Origin: Puniceicoccaceae bacterium
GTDB lineage: Bacteria > Verrucomicrobiota > Verrucomicrobiia > Opitutales > Coraliomargaritaceae
Assembly: GCA_002729725.1 (NCBI GenBank)
Contig: PBYS01000108.1
Coordinates: 1 to 64,000, forward strand
Reading direction: 5' to 3'
Length of the DNA stretch: 64,000 nucleotides
Translations under genes and position numbers: made by a program
Shown here: positions 8,409 through 17,666 of the stretch, piece by piece
Layout: each line of letters starts with the position of its first letter
Position numbering within the stretch: position 1 is the first letter of the stretch
The notes under the pieces: generated by a model
The model's input: the letters and a program-made list of their open reading frames with translations, nothing else
What the model was told of the DNA's origin: nothing
Database searches by the model: none

Positions 8409-8506
8409 ATGGGGATTTGCTTCACTATAAATGATTTGACAATGCTATGCTGTTGATGCTTTTTATGATCTAGCAATTAAAGCGTTTAACTCAATTACCT
8501 CTAATT

Positions 8507-9310
8507 ATGATCTCAAAGCAAATTATCTTACCTCTAGCATTGTCGGTTGGCGGCACCCTGAGTGCAGAATTCGTATTAGTTTCGGATGATTTTGGTGGCT
8601 CGTCGGCTGACTCCTTGAATGGAGCCTCGGCAGATACATTTAATTCTGCTGTGGCATCTGCTGGAGGAAGCGCGACTTGGGTGGCAGGCACTGAGTTTAA
8701 TGCGGATGGCAGTGTGGATAATGGGAATACCAAGCAAACTGCTTACTTGGGCTTGGGTTCGTATGTTAATGACTTGAAGGGGAGTGAGGATGCCATTTTT
8801 ACGCTCGAGGCAACCATGGGAATTAATGGATCCGGCTCGAATGGTGACCGTCTGACTTTAGGGTTTTTCCGGAGTGAACTTCCGAGCTATAGTATTGATG
8901 GTACTTTTTATACTAATGACCGTGGGGCCTTGACCTTTAATTTGCGCGAATCGAATGCTGGGTCTGAATCGGATGTCTATGTGGGTTATGGTGTGGACGG
9001 AGGGCATAATGTCGGAACGTATTCCGGTATTGGTACGTATAAATTTACGACGATCGTAGACTTGAGCACGCATAATGGCGCAACGGACTTTGGCTCGGTT
9101 TCATTCTATCTCGATGATGTCCTTTTGGGCTCAACGTATGACATTGCTTACGATCTCGATTTTAGCTATGTTGGCTTCACCAACGATAATAGCGGCGGTG
9201 GGCAGCTCAGTAACTTCTCATTAACACAGGTGCCTGAGCCTAGTGCGTATGCACTAATGGCAGGTGTGTTGGGGGGTTGCTATGTGATGCTTCGCCGTCG
9301 GAAGGCTTAG
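8507..9310 (+). CDS. PEP-CTERM sorted secreted protein (paralogue A)
   Basis: The 267-residue product has a signal peptide (MISKQIILPLALSVGGTLSA), a beta-rich body of about 220 residues and a C-terminal PEP-CTERM tripartite signal: VPEP at about residue 241, a hydrophobic span (YALMAGVLGGCYVML) and RRRKA. PEP-CTERM proteins are handled by an exosortase and usually reach the outer surface or matrix; no exosortase is encoded in this window. The body (VSDDFGGSSADSLNGASADTF...FSYVGFTNDNSGGGQLSNFSLTQ) resembles a LamG/concanavalin-type fold and is closely similar to the next gene. An intrinsic terminator follows at 9342. The ligand is unknown. Confidence 0.85.
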   Translation: MISKQIILPLALSVGGTLSAEFVLVSDDFGGSSADSLNGASADTFNSAVASAGGSATWVAGTEFNADGSVDNGNTKQTAYLGLGSYVNDLKGSEDAIFTLEATMGINGSGSNGDRLTLGFFRSELPSYSIDGTFYTNDRGALTFNLRESNAGSESDVYVGYGVDGGHNVGTYSGIGTYKFTTIVDLSTHNGATDFGSVSFYLDDVLLGSTYDIAYDLDFSYVGFTNDNSGGGQLSNFSLTQVPEPSAYALMAGVLGGCYVMLRRRKA

Positions 9311-9341
9311 GTTATTTAATTCCCTCGAGAGTATCAATTTG

Positions 9342-9373
9342 AAAGCAGGTCGCTGTAGCGGCCTGCTTTTTTT
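9342..9373 (+). terminator. Rho-independent terminator
   Basis: A 12-bp stem (AAAGCAGGTCGC / GCGGCCTGCTTT, one T-G pair) with a TGTA loop is followed by a run of T. It lies 31 bases after the stop codon of the PEP-CTERM gene ending at 9310. Confidence 0.85.
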
Positions 9374-9869
9374 GCTTAACCGTCTTTTTGTGAAGACCTG
9401 ATGGAATTCGTGCTCACTGAATGGCGTATATCTGATGGAGGGCAATGCTCCGCCATTGCTGTTCGCCGGGGTGATTGAAAAGGCCGTTGCTGTCTGAGTA
9501 TTCGCTGGAAGCTCGCAGGCGTGATGGTCGGGTTCATTGACCTGTCTTGTCGCCTGCAATGGGCCTTCGAGCGGGATATGTAGAATCGGCTCAATTCCAG
9601 TCATTAACCATGGATTTTTCACTCGCAAGGCGGGTATGTGACGAATTTTTACGGGGCTTCCGATCGGGGACTATCCAAATGTTCTAAAATTTACCCTGAG
9701 AGGATTTTTATGAGGATGCGCCCTGTGCATGTGTATAATTATTATGCTATGTATATTGCTATGTGTAAGCTTTGTTTTTTATTGACATTGCTATGTTTCT
9801 TGTGTGGGTTCGGTGTCGCTTGGGGATTATTCTCAAATTCAAACTCTAAATCGCCCTATTTGTAAAATT
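9374..9869. other. Gene-free stretch between two PEP-CTERM genes
   Basis: About 500 bases separate the terminator from the next start. Short frames on both strands have no signal peptide, no recognisable domain and no convincing ribosome site, so I do not call them genes. The last 130 bases are AT-rich (TATAATTATTATGCTATGTATATTG) and probably hold the promoter of the next gene. Confidence 0.5.
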
Positions 9870-10664
9870 ATGAAACGTATTATCCTTTGTCTTGCTTTGT
9901 CTTTAACTGGAACGCTCTGTGCGGAAGTTACTTTGGTTTCCGAAGGGTTTGGTGGCCTATTCGCGGATGACCTCGGTGGCACTTCGGCTGATGTGTTTTC
10001 CTCGTCCATAGTCGATGTCGGTGGAAGTCCGGTTTGGTCGGCTAGTACTGAGTTTCAGGCGGATGGCACGGTTGATCGTTTCTCCAGTCATGGTTCTGCG
10101 CTTCTCGACGTGGGCACTTACATTAACGACTTGAAGGGAGATGCCAGTGCGATTTTTGAGTTAGAGATGACTGCGACTCTGGTGAATGAGTTTAATAGTA
10201 TCTCAACGAGTGATATGATTTCGCTTGGTTTTTATAGTGCTGGTATCACCACAGGCGAAACTTTCTATAGTCAGAATGAAGGTATGGGCACAATCGCTTT
10301 CCGTGAGTACGATTCAGATAGTAGTGATATCTACGGTATCGCAGGGGCGACTGATGCCTACAATGTTTCTGATTATGCGGCCGTTGGGGTTTCGACGACA
10401 CTAAAGTTGATTCTTGATCTGACTACATATGACGGTAGCACTGATTTTGGCAGCATTGCCTACTATGTGAATGGTTCTGAAATCGGTTCGATCGCTCTGG
10501 ATAGTGCTGGTGATTTTAGTTACATTGGCTTCTCTAATGCCAATCGAGGTGGGGGCTCGGTGAGTGATTTTTCCTTTGTGCAAATACCGGAGCCTCGCGC
10601 GTATGCTCTAATGGCAGGGATGTTGGGGCTTAGCTATGTGATGCTGCGCCGTCGGAAGGTCTAA
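9870..10664 (+). CDS. PEP-CTERM sorted secreted protein (paralogue B)
   Basis: The start at 9870 gives a clean signal peptide (MKRIILCLALSLTGTLCA), better than the in-frame ATG at 9804. The 264-residue product matches paralogue A from end to end (VSEGFGGLFADDLGGTSADVF..., then INDLKGD, DFGSIAYYVNG, FSYIGFSNANRGGGSVSDFSFVQ) and ends with IPEP (about residue 239), a hydrophobic span and RRRKV. It is therefore a tandem duplicate, secreted and exosortase-sorted. Sequence divergence between the copies is considerable, so the duplication is not recent. Ligand and partners are unknown. Confidence 0.85.
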   Translation: MKRIILCLALSLTGTLCAEVTLVSEGFGGLFADDLGGTSADVFSSSIVDVGGSPVWSASTEFQADGTVDRFSSHGSALLDVGTYINDLKGDASAIFELEMTATLVNEFNSISTSDMISLGFYSAGITTGETFYSQNEGMGTIAFREYDSDSSDIYGIAGATDAYNVSDYAAVGVSTTLKLILDLTTYDGSTDFGSIAYYVNGSEIGSIALDSAGDFSYIGFSNANRGGGSVSDFSFVQIPEPRAYALMAGMLGLSYVMLRRRKV

Positions 10665-10861
10665 AGTCTGGAGTCCTTAATATTCAGCATCAAAGGACGG
10701 ATGATATCTGCCTCAGGGCGAACCTACGTCTGAAGATCGATGCCTATTGGATCTCCCGGTGGTGCAAAGACGCGCCTGATCTGCCTTATAAAGATAACAT
10801 TACTACAGCGAACTGTCCTCTGCTTAACTAGAGCAGTTTCGCCCTAACTTTGATTTACCCT

Positions 10862-11692
10862 ATGCAAAAAAAACATGCTTACACGCTGCTCTTGGTTGGA
10901 GTTTTCATGGCGACGGGAGTTCACGCTCAAGTTGTTTATTTTAGTGACGATTTTAACAGCTACGACGAGGATGGCGGAATTATTCCAACCTCGGTTACGA
11001 ATTGGAATTCGAACGCGCGCTCTTACATCGAGTTGGACGATGGAACTGCGAGTGTTAGTAGTGGATCGGTTCCTTCGGATATTTTTGGAGGGGGCACGAC
11101 CAACAAATTTGTAAACTTCAATGACAATACGACCGGTTCAGGCAGTTCAGGTGAAGCGGTGTTTGATTCGGCTGTGGATGGTATCGCGACAGTATTTTCC
11201 TTTGATTTCTATGAGACTAGCTCTGGTGGCGGGGACACGATGGGCTTTGGCTATACCAATAGTGATATCAATAACAGCGGTGCGATTCGGGTGACGCTCG
11301 ATGATGGTGAGATTGGTTTGTATGATTTGAATACGGATGCGCTGACGACTTATGCTTCGGCGTATTCAATGGATACTGCCTACCGTATTTACATGGTCGC
11401 CAATGATTCGGCCGCGAGTGTCAGTTACGAGTCTGAGACCATTGCTGCTGGGGCGTATGGTGTCTTTCTCCAAGAATTATCGGGTAGCACCATTAGCTTG
11501 GTCGGCACTAATCTGATCGATTCAAGTGTGTCTATGTCTGACTTCGGATTTCGCACATTCAGCTCTGCGTTGCAGCAAGTTTTTATTGATAATGTTCTTG
11601 TGACTGGCGTGATTCCGGAGCCAGCAGGCTTTGGATTGATTGGAGGACTCTTTGGGCTTGCTTCGATTGCCCTGCGTCGCCGTCGGAAGTAG
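10862..11692 (+). CDS. PEP-CTERM sorted secreted protein (paralogue C, more distant)
   Basis: I chose ATG 10862 (MQKKHAYTLLLVGVFMATGVHAQ) because it yields a standard signal peptide; a TTG at 10850 is in frame. The 276-residue protein has a beta-sandwich-like body rich in Gly, Ser and Asp (YFSDDFNSYDEDGGIIP..., TVFSFDFYETSSGGGDTMGFGY) and a C-terminal IPEPAGFGLIGGLFGLASIALRRRRK sorting signal. It resembles the two preceding genes in layout more than in sequence. The GH5 gene starts about 100 bases downstream, so it may be expressed with the enzyme. No catalytic motif is visible. Confidence 0.83.
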   Translation: MQKKHAYTLLLVGVFMATGVHAQVVYFSDDFNSYDEDGGIIPTSVTNWNSNARSYIELDDGTASVSSGSVPSDIFGGGTTNKFVNFNDNTTGSGSSGEAVFDSAVDGIATVFSFDFYETSSGGGDTMGFGYTNSDINNSGAIRVTLDDGEIGLYDLNTDALTTYASAYSMDTAYRIYMVANDSAASVSYESETIAAGAYGVFLQELSGSTISLVGTNLIDSSVSMSDFGFRTFSSALQQVFIDNVLVTGVIPEPAGFGLIGGLFGLASIALRRRRK

Positions 11693-11789
11693 GTGGGCAT
11701 TATGGGTCCGCGAATTCTGCAGATTATTTATCCTATTAACGTTCCTTAAAGCCTGACGTGCAATCGCCGGGATTGGAGCGATTCTCTAC

Positions 11790-13445
11790 ATGTTTATGAA
11801 AAGTAACCGTCTTTCCTTATCGACTCTTATGATGACCGCTTTGTTTGGGTGGCTTTTATGCACGCCCTCAAGCAAGTTGGAAGCGGTTTCAGGTAGTTCC
11901 TTAATCAAGAACGGTGATCTGGAAGCGGATAGCAATATGGACGGTAAGCCCGACCGCTGGGGAACTGCGGGGGATGGTAACGAGTATGTGACTGAAGGGG
12001 GCAATACCTTCCTACGTATGTCATCCAACGATTCTAGCCGGATGATTATGCACTACATGAATGTGGATATTCCCAAAGGGGTCGAAGCACTCGAGTTAAG
12101 TTGGGATTGGCGTGTCACGGGATTGAAGCCGGGATCCGAGCCTTGGCATGATGTCCGTATTATGACGAAAGTGCTGGATACTTTTGGTAAGCGGATGAAA
12201 ACCGGCGCGGGGGATCCGTATCTCCGAAGTTCGACCAAAGGCTGGCGTTCCAAATCGATGCAGATTCTAATTCCAGAGGGTGCCTACTGTATCGAGATCA
12301 TGCCTTCGCTTTGCTACGTCAAGGCGGGCACTTTTGATTTGGATAATGTGAAGCTTACGCCGATGGATCCTGCTGCCTTGAAAGCGAAGATGGAGGCTCG
12401 TGCCAAGGAGCGTGCCCGCTTGCATGTGGATGCCGAAGCGGCGAAACCTGAACTGTGGCCCAGTGAGTTGAAAGTCGTAGGGAATCGCTTGCAGAATGCC
12501 GAAGGTGAGGAGGTTTGGCTGCAGGGCATCAATGTTCCGAGTATGGAATGGAACCCCGCCGGCGAGAATGTGCTGAAATCGGCACAAGTCGCGATTGAGG
12601 AGTGGGGCGCCAACTGCCTGCGCCTGCCGGTTCAGGAAGTCTACTGGTTTGGTAAGAATGGCGATGCTTATAAGAAGCGGGTTAATGATGTCATCGTTTA
12701 TGCCGCGAATCGCGGTGTCTATACCGTGTTGGATTTACACCGTTACCGTGCGCCCCGTAAGGAGCATATCGATTTCTGGAAGGATGCCGCGACGATTTAC
12801 AAGAACCATCCGGCGGTTCTATTTGATCTGATGAACGAACCACACGGGGTTTCCTGGGACGTCTGGCGTAATGGTGGCTTTGTTGCGGAAAAAACAAAGC
12901 AGGCTGACGAAGATGCCTTCCTCTCGGATGAGGAGCGTGCGAAGAATAAGCAAGGTTTCAAATCGGTTGGCATGCAGGGCCTTCTGGAGGCCGTCCGTTC
13001 GACAGGAGCACGTAATGTTGTGGCCGCCGGTGGTCTGGATTGGGCCTATGACCTAAGTGGTATTCTCAAAGGCTATGCGCTTGAGGATAGTGAAGATGGC
13101 AATGGAATTATGTATTCTTCCCACGTCTATCCTTGGAAGCGTGGCTGGCAAAAAAGCTTCCTCGACGTCGCAGAACACTATCCAATTCTGGTAGGTGAAG
13201 TCGGTGCGGACGCTAAGAAGATGGATTTCATGCCGCACGATATACAGGAAGACTGGGATACCTGGGTGCCTTCCATGCTGGGAGCGATTCAGGCATACAA
13301 ATTGAATTGGACAGCATGGTGCTTTCATCCCAGCGCCAGTCCGCGCATGCTACTGAACTGGCACTACGAGCCGACTCCCTACTGGGGGCAGCAGGCGAAA
13401 GAAGCGCTAAAGGGCAAGCCGTTCAAACTGGATCGTCTGCGCTAA
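11790..13445 (+). CDS. Secreted GH5 endoglycosidase with one N-terminal binding module (GH5 copy 1)
   Basis: The 551-residue protein has an N-terminal signal region (1-32), a CBM-like beta-sandwich at about 37-192 (NGDLEADSNMDGKPDRW... WHDVRIM... DLDNVKLTP), an alanine/arginine-rich linker, and a GH5 TIM barrel from about residue 222. Acid/base E350 lies in [10 protein letters not shown] and nucleophile E470 in ILVGEVGAD; the barrel also shows RLPVQ, LDLHRYR and a WTAWCFHP strand. GH5 enzymes are retaining hydrolases acting on beta-glucans, beta-mannans and related polymers. GH130 and GH113 in the same locus favour a beta-mannan substrate, but the subfamily is not certain. Five paralogues occur in this window. 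Confidence 0.88.
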   Translation: MFMKSNRLSLSTLMMTALFGWLLCTPSSKLEAVSGSSLIKNGDLEADSNMDGKPDRWGTAGDGNEYVTEGGNTFLRMSSNDSSRMIMHYMNVDIPKGVEALELSWDWRVTGLKPGSEPWHDVRIMTKVLDTFGKRMKTGAGDPYLRSSTKGWRSKSMQILIPEGAYCIEIMPSLCYVKAGTFDLDNVKLTPMDPAALKAKMEARAKERARLHVDAEAAKPELWPSELKVVGNRLQNAEGEEVWLQGINVPSMEWNPAGENVLKSAQVAIEEWGANCLRLPVQEVYWFGKNGDAYKKRVNDVIVYAANRGVYTVLDLHRYRAPRKEHIDFWKDAATIYKNHPAVLFDLMNEPHGVSWDVWRNGGFVAEKTKQADEDAFLSDEERAKNKQGFKSVGMQGLLEAVRSTGARNVVAAGGLDWAYDLSGILKGYALEDSEDGNGIMYSSHVYPWKRGWQKSFLDVAEHYPILVGEVGADAKKMDFMPHDIQEDWDTWVPSMLGAIQAYKLNWTAWCFHPSASPRMLLNWHYEPTPYWGQQAKEALKGKPFKLDRLR

Positions 13446-13712
13446 CAGGCCAATGAGTTGACCCACGCGCCTAACATGAGCCATTATGCTGTTGATGTTT
13501 TATGTGGGTCGAAACCGATAAAGAGTAAATGTGGGTAGGGATGAGGGGTGGAACTTGAGCAGTTGGGATATCTCTTGCTGTGATTCTCACAATGCTTGAT
13601 AGCTCCTCTATGATCTGACTGCTGCGTTCATTGGGGATCTATTGCTTTAATTGTATGCTTTATTATTGCTTTATTTCTTGAATGTTTTTGGCGATTGTAG
13701 CATAGCAATGAA

Positions 13713-16700
13713 ATGTTTTTCCCATTCCCTGTTTCTTTGACTCCGAAGTTTATCCGTTTCCTTTTACTGTCGATTATCGGCATACTCGCTGCGAGTCCTT
13801 GCCTGGCCTTTGAGCCGGATGTCACCGTAGAGGTGGATGTCCCACGTGTGACGATGTCTTGGCCAGAGCTCGGAGAGAGCTATCAACAGGCTCTCGGAGC
13901 AGTGGGGCCCGAGCCGGTAGTCATTGAGCGCCGTGAACTCGGCTTGCGTGGCGTGGATACCTGGGATCAGTTAGCCCGAATTATCGATGGCAGCACCTCG
14001 TTTGTTGATAACGATCTCGTCACTGGGAAGACCTATGAATACCGTATTTGGTCCGATATCGCCGAAGACCGCACCAATGCGGGTAACTCCATGGGCTTTT
14101 TCCCGGTCACTCTGAACACCCCGTACACCGACAAACGTGACAATATCGAATCGGGAACGGGTGCCGCTGTCGTTTTTGTCGTCGAGGATACCTGGGCCGC
14201 CGATATCGAGCAGGAGCTAAAATTGATGGAAAACACCATGGCAGGCGACGGCTGGCAGGTGTTTCGTATCGACTGGGGCCGTGAAGGTGTGGGTAGCGAA
14301 GAGGGGCTCAAGGCGGCGATCAAAGCCTTGGTCGACGCGAACCCCCAGATTTCAAATGTCTATCTGTTTGGGACGATTCCAGTGGTTTTCTCCGGACATC
14401 TCGCAAATGACGGACATGAGCCGCGCCCTATGGAGACCGATTTGTTTTACGCGGATTTGGATACCTGGACTGATGTATTGGACTCTTCCTGGAAGGTTGC
14501 CGGGGACGGCATCTATGACCACGATACACCTCCAACCGTTCCGGAGCTCGGTGTCGGTCGGGTGAGCTTTCACAACATGACCATGTTCAAGAAGACGGAG
14601 CTCGAGTATCTGCGTGATTATATTCACAAGGATTTCGCGTATCGGCATGGCTACCGATACGTCCCTTACCGTGCCTATCTGGGCGACGGATTGCAGGGGG
14701 GGGTGAATCGCCAGATCATGCCGATTGTCGGTCGCGCTAATTGGGAGGATAGCGGCAATTTGACGGTCACCGTGGATAGTGATGAGGGGTATCTTTTTGC
14801 ATTTGGAAATCATTCCAACGACGCGCCGCTGGGCTGGTATCCGGGGATCGATAGCCGCTATAAAGGGATCTTTATGAGCGTCTTCCGTAGCTGGCAGCAG
14901 GAGTTCTGGGTGGATAATGCGCAGATGCGCCGCGTCATGACACAGCCGGACTGGGGCTTGACCTCAACTTGGGGCGCACGCCCTTTATGGACATGGCATT
15001 TGCTGGCAGCAGGTCAGCCGATCGGTGATCTCGCGCTACTATCCTGGGAAAATGTATTCGGGTATATGAGGATTGGAACTGATGGCCTCTGGTATGACGA
15101 GCGCGAATACTGCCATCTGTCTGAAGTCTACAAAAATTATGTGACTCAGAATTTATTGGGCGACCCCACCTTGCGGGTGTTCCATATCGATCCGGTTGAG
15201 AATCTGACCATTTCGCGGCTTGATTCCGACACCGTGCAGCTCGATTGGGACGCCTCTCCGGTGGCAGATTTAGTGGGTTACCATGTGTATGCTTCGACGG
15301 AGCGTCTCGGGCCCTATACGCGGCTCACCAGTAGCGTGCTGACAGGCACTTCTTATACGGCAAGTGCGCCAACAGGCGCCGATCTATATTTCCAAGTGCG
15401 GACGCGCGGTAATGCGCACGTCAATACCGGGGTCTATGAAGATCAAAGCCTTGGGCGCTTTGCGCTGGCCTATGCCGATGGCTCGGTGAATACGGTCCCA
15501 GTGGCAACCGATTTTTCGCTGTCCGGAAAAGTGAATACACCGCAGCTGATCGAGTTCCCTGAGACCGATGCCGACGGCGATCCGTTGATCCCGGTCTTCG
15601 TTCACAATCCTGAAGGCGGTCAGATCCGTTGGTTTCATGGCAAGCCTTACTATGTGTCAAAACGCGATACGGTCGGCACGGAGACTGCGAGCTATGTGCT
15701 CTTCGACGGGGTGAGCACCAGTGAAGCGGCTACGATTACCTTTGAGTCCACTGAGCTTGGCGACGTCTTGGTGGGCTGGGAATTTCCCAACGCATCCATC
15801 GACCCGATTGAACCGACCTTCCTTCGGTCCGGAGTGACAGCCGGAGCTCTTACGGCCGGGGCGGGAGTCACGGTTGAGAAGAAGTGGGATGGCGACGACG
15901 GCTATACCGCGAAGTATTTTGGCTCGTCCCTGGTCGAGGCTAATAACGATTATTTTTATTGGACGGTGTCAGCGGCAGCAGGGTCCTTGATTTCCATGGA
16001 TCGTATCCAGTTTTCGGTGAACGGAAACGTCGATGATCCCGTGTATTACGAGATGCGGGTCAGTGTGGATGGTTTTGAAACCTATGAGACGGTCCCACTG
16101 GAGCAGGGCGCAATTATTGGCACTGGATACAGCTCCAATGATGGATTTTTGGATACCGGCGATCTGTCCGGGATCGCGATCGCTCAAGAGCAATGGCAGG
16201 AGGTCGAGTTTCGCCTGTATATGTGGCATACTGGATATGCGAGTGACCCGCTTGGTCTGGGAAAAATTACCGACATTCAACCGGATAATTTCCCTTCCGA
16301 GTGGTATGATGCCATCGAGGATTTTTCGATCTTTGGTTCGGTGACCAGTTCAACCGGAGCGCCTTTGATCCTGCTGACCAAATCGGAGCTGACCGTTGAG
16401 GAATATGACAGTGATACGATCGGGGTCGGCTTGAGTGCTGCGCCTGAAAGTCCTGTGACGCTCAACCTTTCAGTGACGTCCTCCACCACGGATAATATTG
16501 TAGTGACGACTGAGGATTCACTCATCTTTGATTCCACAAACTGGTCGCAACTGCGCTACCTGAGCTTTTCGGCAGAATACGATGAGAACGATACCAGCGG
16601 GCAAGTTGTGTATTCGATTTCGGCAGACGGCTTGGATGCCGTCGCTCTTACTGTGAACGAAACGGATGTCGGCACGGTCACTACGGAGATCGATATCGAA

Positions 16701-17627
16701 GTCTTTGGCGAAATCGTCAGCTATACGCCTGCAGTCTATGATAGCTCTCAGACAGATACCGGGGTGGCGACCATTTATCGCCGGGAGGAACTTGAGATTG
16801 CCGGTAATGGTTGGTTCATGCTCGATCTGACGAATATCGATATTGATGAAGATACCATGCTGTCCTTCGATTTTCAAAGTGACGGTGAACCTGAAATTAA
16901 CGCCGTAGGATTTGAGACGAACACCAGTTATACCGTGGGGCTATTTTTCCAATTCTGGGGCACTCAAAATTGGAATGCGAATTGGATTGAGGACTACGGG
17001 GCGACCAGCCCTGGAGTGAAACACTACGAAATACCGGTCGGAGCGACCTATACGGGCACCTATCGCTACCTCACATTTATCAACGATGACGACGTAGCGA
17101 AGACCGCAGTCAGTACCTATTCGAACATCCGCATTTATCAGCGCTCACCGATGACCGATTGGGCGAGTGCGCGTGGGGTCACTGAATCGATGTCGGTCGA
17201 TAGCAATGGCGATGGCCGCGTCAATCTCTTTCACTTTGCCTTTGATACCAATCCTTTCGGAAACGGTTCACACGAAGGTAAAGCTATCCATACGGTGACC
17301 GACGATGTCGTCGACGGCCAAACATACGTTTATCTGACCTTCCCAGTCCGCCTCGGGGCTAGCTTCTCGGGCGATCCTCTGGAGTCGGATCCGGTTGATG
17401 GTCTGATCTACCGCGTAGTTTCAGCCACCGATTTGAAAGCGCTCGCCCCGGATATCGCCGTAGAAGAAATCACTCCTGTGCTCTCAGATGGCTTGCCAAC
17501 TCTCGGCGATTACGACGACGTCTTGGGCTCAGACTGGGAATACCGCAGCTTTCGCATGTCGCTTCCCATCGGCACCTACGAGCGCGGCTTTATCTGGGTT
17601 GAAGTCGACGAGTCGGCTGGACGATGA
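13713..17627 (+). CDS. Large secreted multidomain protein with a C25-peptidase-like region
   Basis: The 1304-residue product begins with a signal peptide (about 1-33). Residues about 150-490 resemble the gingipain (C25) fold: VVFVVEDTW, an LFGTIP strand, LGVGRVSF, LEYLRDYIHKDF and the closing NLLGDPTLRV. The histidine region is FAFGNHSND, but the position where C25 enzymes carry the catalytic cysteine reads FMSVFRSWQQEF, so peptidase activity is doubtful. Next come an FN3 domain (about 490-585), a cadherin/Ig-like domain, a discoidin-like region (about 685-870), a further beta-domain and a C-terminal domain with DSNGDGRVNLFHFAF. It is probably a surface or matrix protein. The 51545 gene and the 7385 remnant are paralogues. 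Confidence 0.7.
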   Translation: MFFPFPVSLTPKFIRFLLLSIIGILAASPCLAFEPDVTVEVDVPRVTMSWPELGESYQQALGAVGPEPVVIERRELGLRGVDTWDQLARIIDGSTSFVDNDLVTGKTYEYRIWSDIAEDRTNAGNSMGFFPVTLNTPYTDKRDNIESGTGAAVVFVVEDTWAADIEQELKLMENTMAGDGWQVFRIDWGREGVGSEEGLKAAIKALVDANPQISNVYLFGTIPVVFSGHLANDGHEPRPMETDLFYADLDTWTDVLDSSWKVAGDGIYDHDTPPTVPELGVGRVSFHNMTMFKKTELEYLRDYIHKDFAYRHGYRYVPYRAYLGDGLQGGVNRQIMPIVGRANWEDSGNLTVTVDSDEGYLFAFGNHSNDAPLGWYPGIDSRYKGIFMSVFRSWQQEFWVDNAQMRRVMTQPDWGLTSTWGARPLWTWHLLAAGQPIGDLALLSWENVFGYMRIGTDGLWYDEREYCHLSEVYKNYVTQNLLGDPTLRVFHIDPVENLTISRLDSDTVQLDWDASPVADLVGYHVYASTERLGPYTRLTSSVLTGTSYTASAPTGADLYFQVRTRGNAHVNTGVYEDQSLGRFALAYADGSVNTVPVATDFSLSGKVNTPQLIEFPETDADGDPLIPVFVHNPEGGQIRWFHGKPYYVSKRDTVGTETASYVLFDGVSTSEAATITFESTELGDVLVGWEFPNASIDPIEPTFLRSGVTAGALTAGAGVTVEKKWDGDDGYTAKYFGSSLVEANNDYFYWTVSAAAGSLISMDRIQFSVNGNVDDPVYYEMRVSVDGFETYETVPLEQGAIIGTGYSSNDGFLDTGDLSGIAIAQEQWQEVEFRLYMWHTGYASDPLGLGKITDIQPDNFPSEWYDAIEDFSIFGSVTSSTGAPLILLTKSELTVEEYDSDTIGVGLSAAPESPVTLNLSVTSSTTDNIVVTTEDSLIFDSTNWSQLRYLSFSAEYDENDTSGQVVYSISADGLDAVALTVNETDVGTVTTEIDIEVFGEIVSYTPAVYDSSQTDTGVATIYRREELEIAGNGWFMLDLTNIDIDEDTMLSFDFQSDGEPEINAVGFETNTSYTVGLFFQFWGTQNWNANWIEDYGATSPGVKHYEIPVGATYTGTYRYLTFINDDDVAKTAVSTYSNIRIYQRSPMTDWASARGVTESMSVDSNGDGRVNLFHFAFDTNPFGNGSHEGKAIHTVTDDVVDGQTYVYLTFPVRLGASFSGDPLESDPVDGLIYRVVSATDLKALAPDIAVEEITPVLSDGLPTLGDYDDVLGSDWEYRSFRMSLPIGTYERGFIWVEVDESAGR

Positions 17628-17666
17628 CAAAGAGGGAGTTCTTTCAGAACAACGTGCCTACAATAG

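Noticed and set aside
9638..9865. Small frame between PEP-CTERM genes with a hydrophobic stretch
   Set aside because: No ribosome site, an odd N-terminus and AT-rich promoter-like sequence underneath; it overlaps the upstream region of the next gene.
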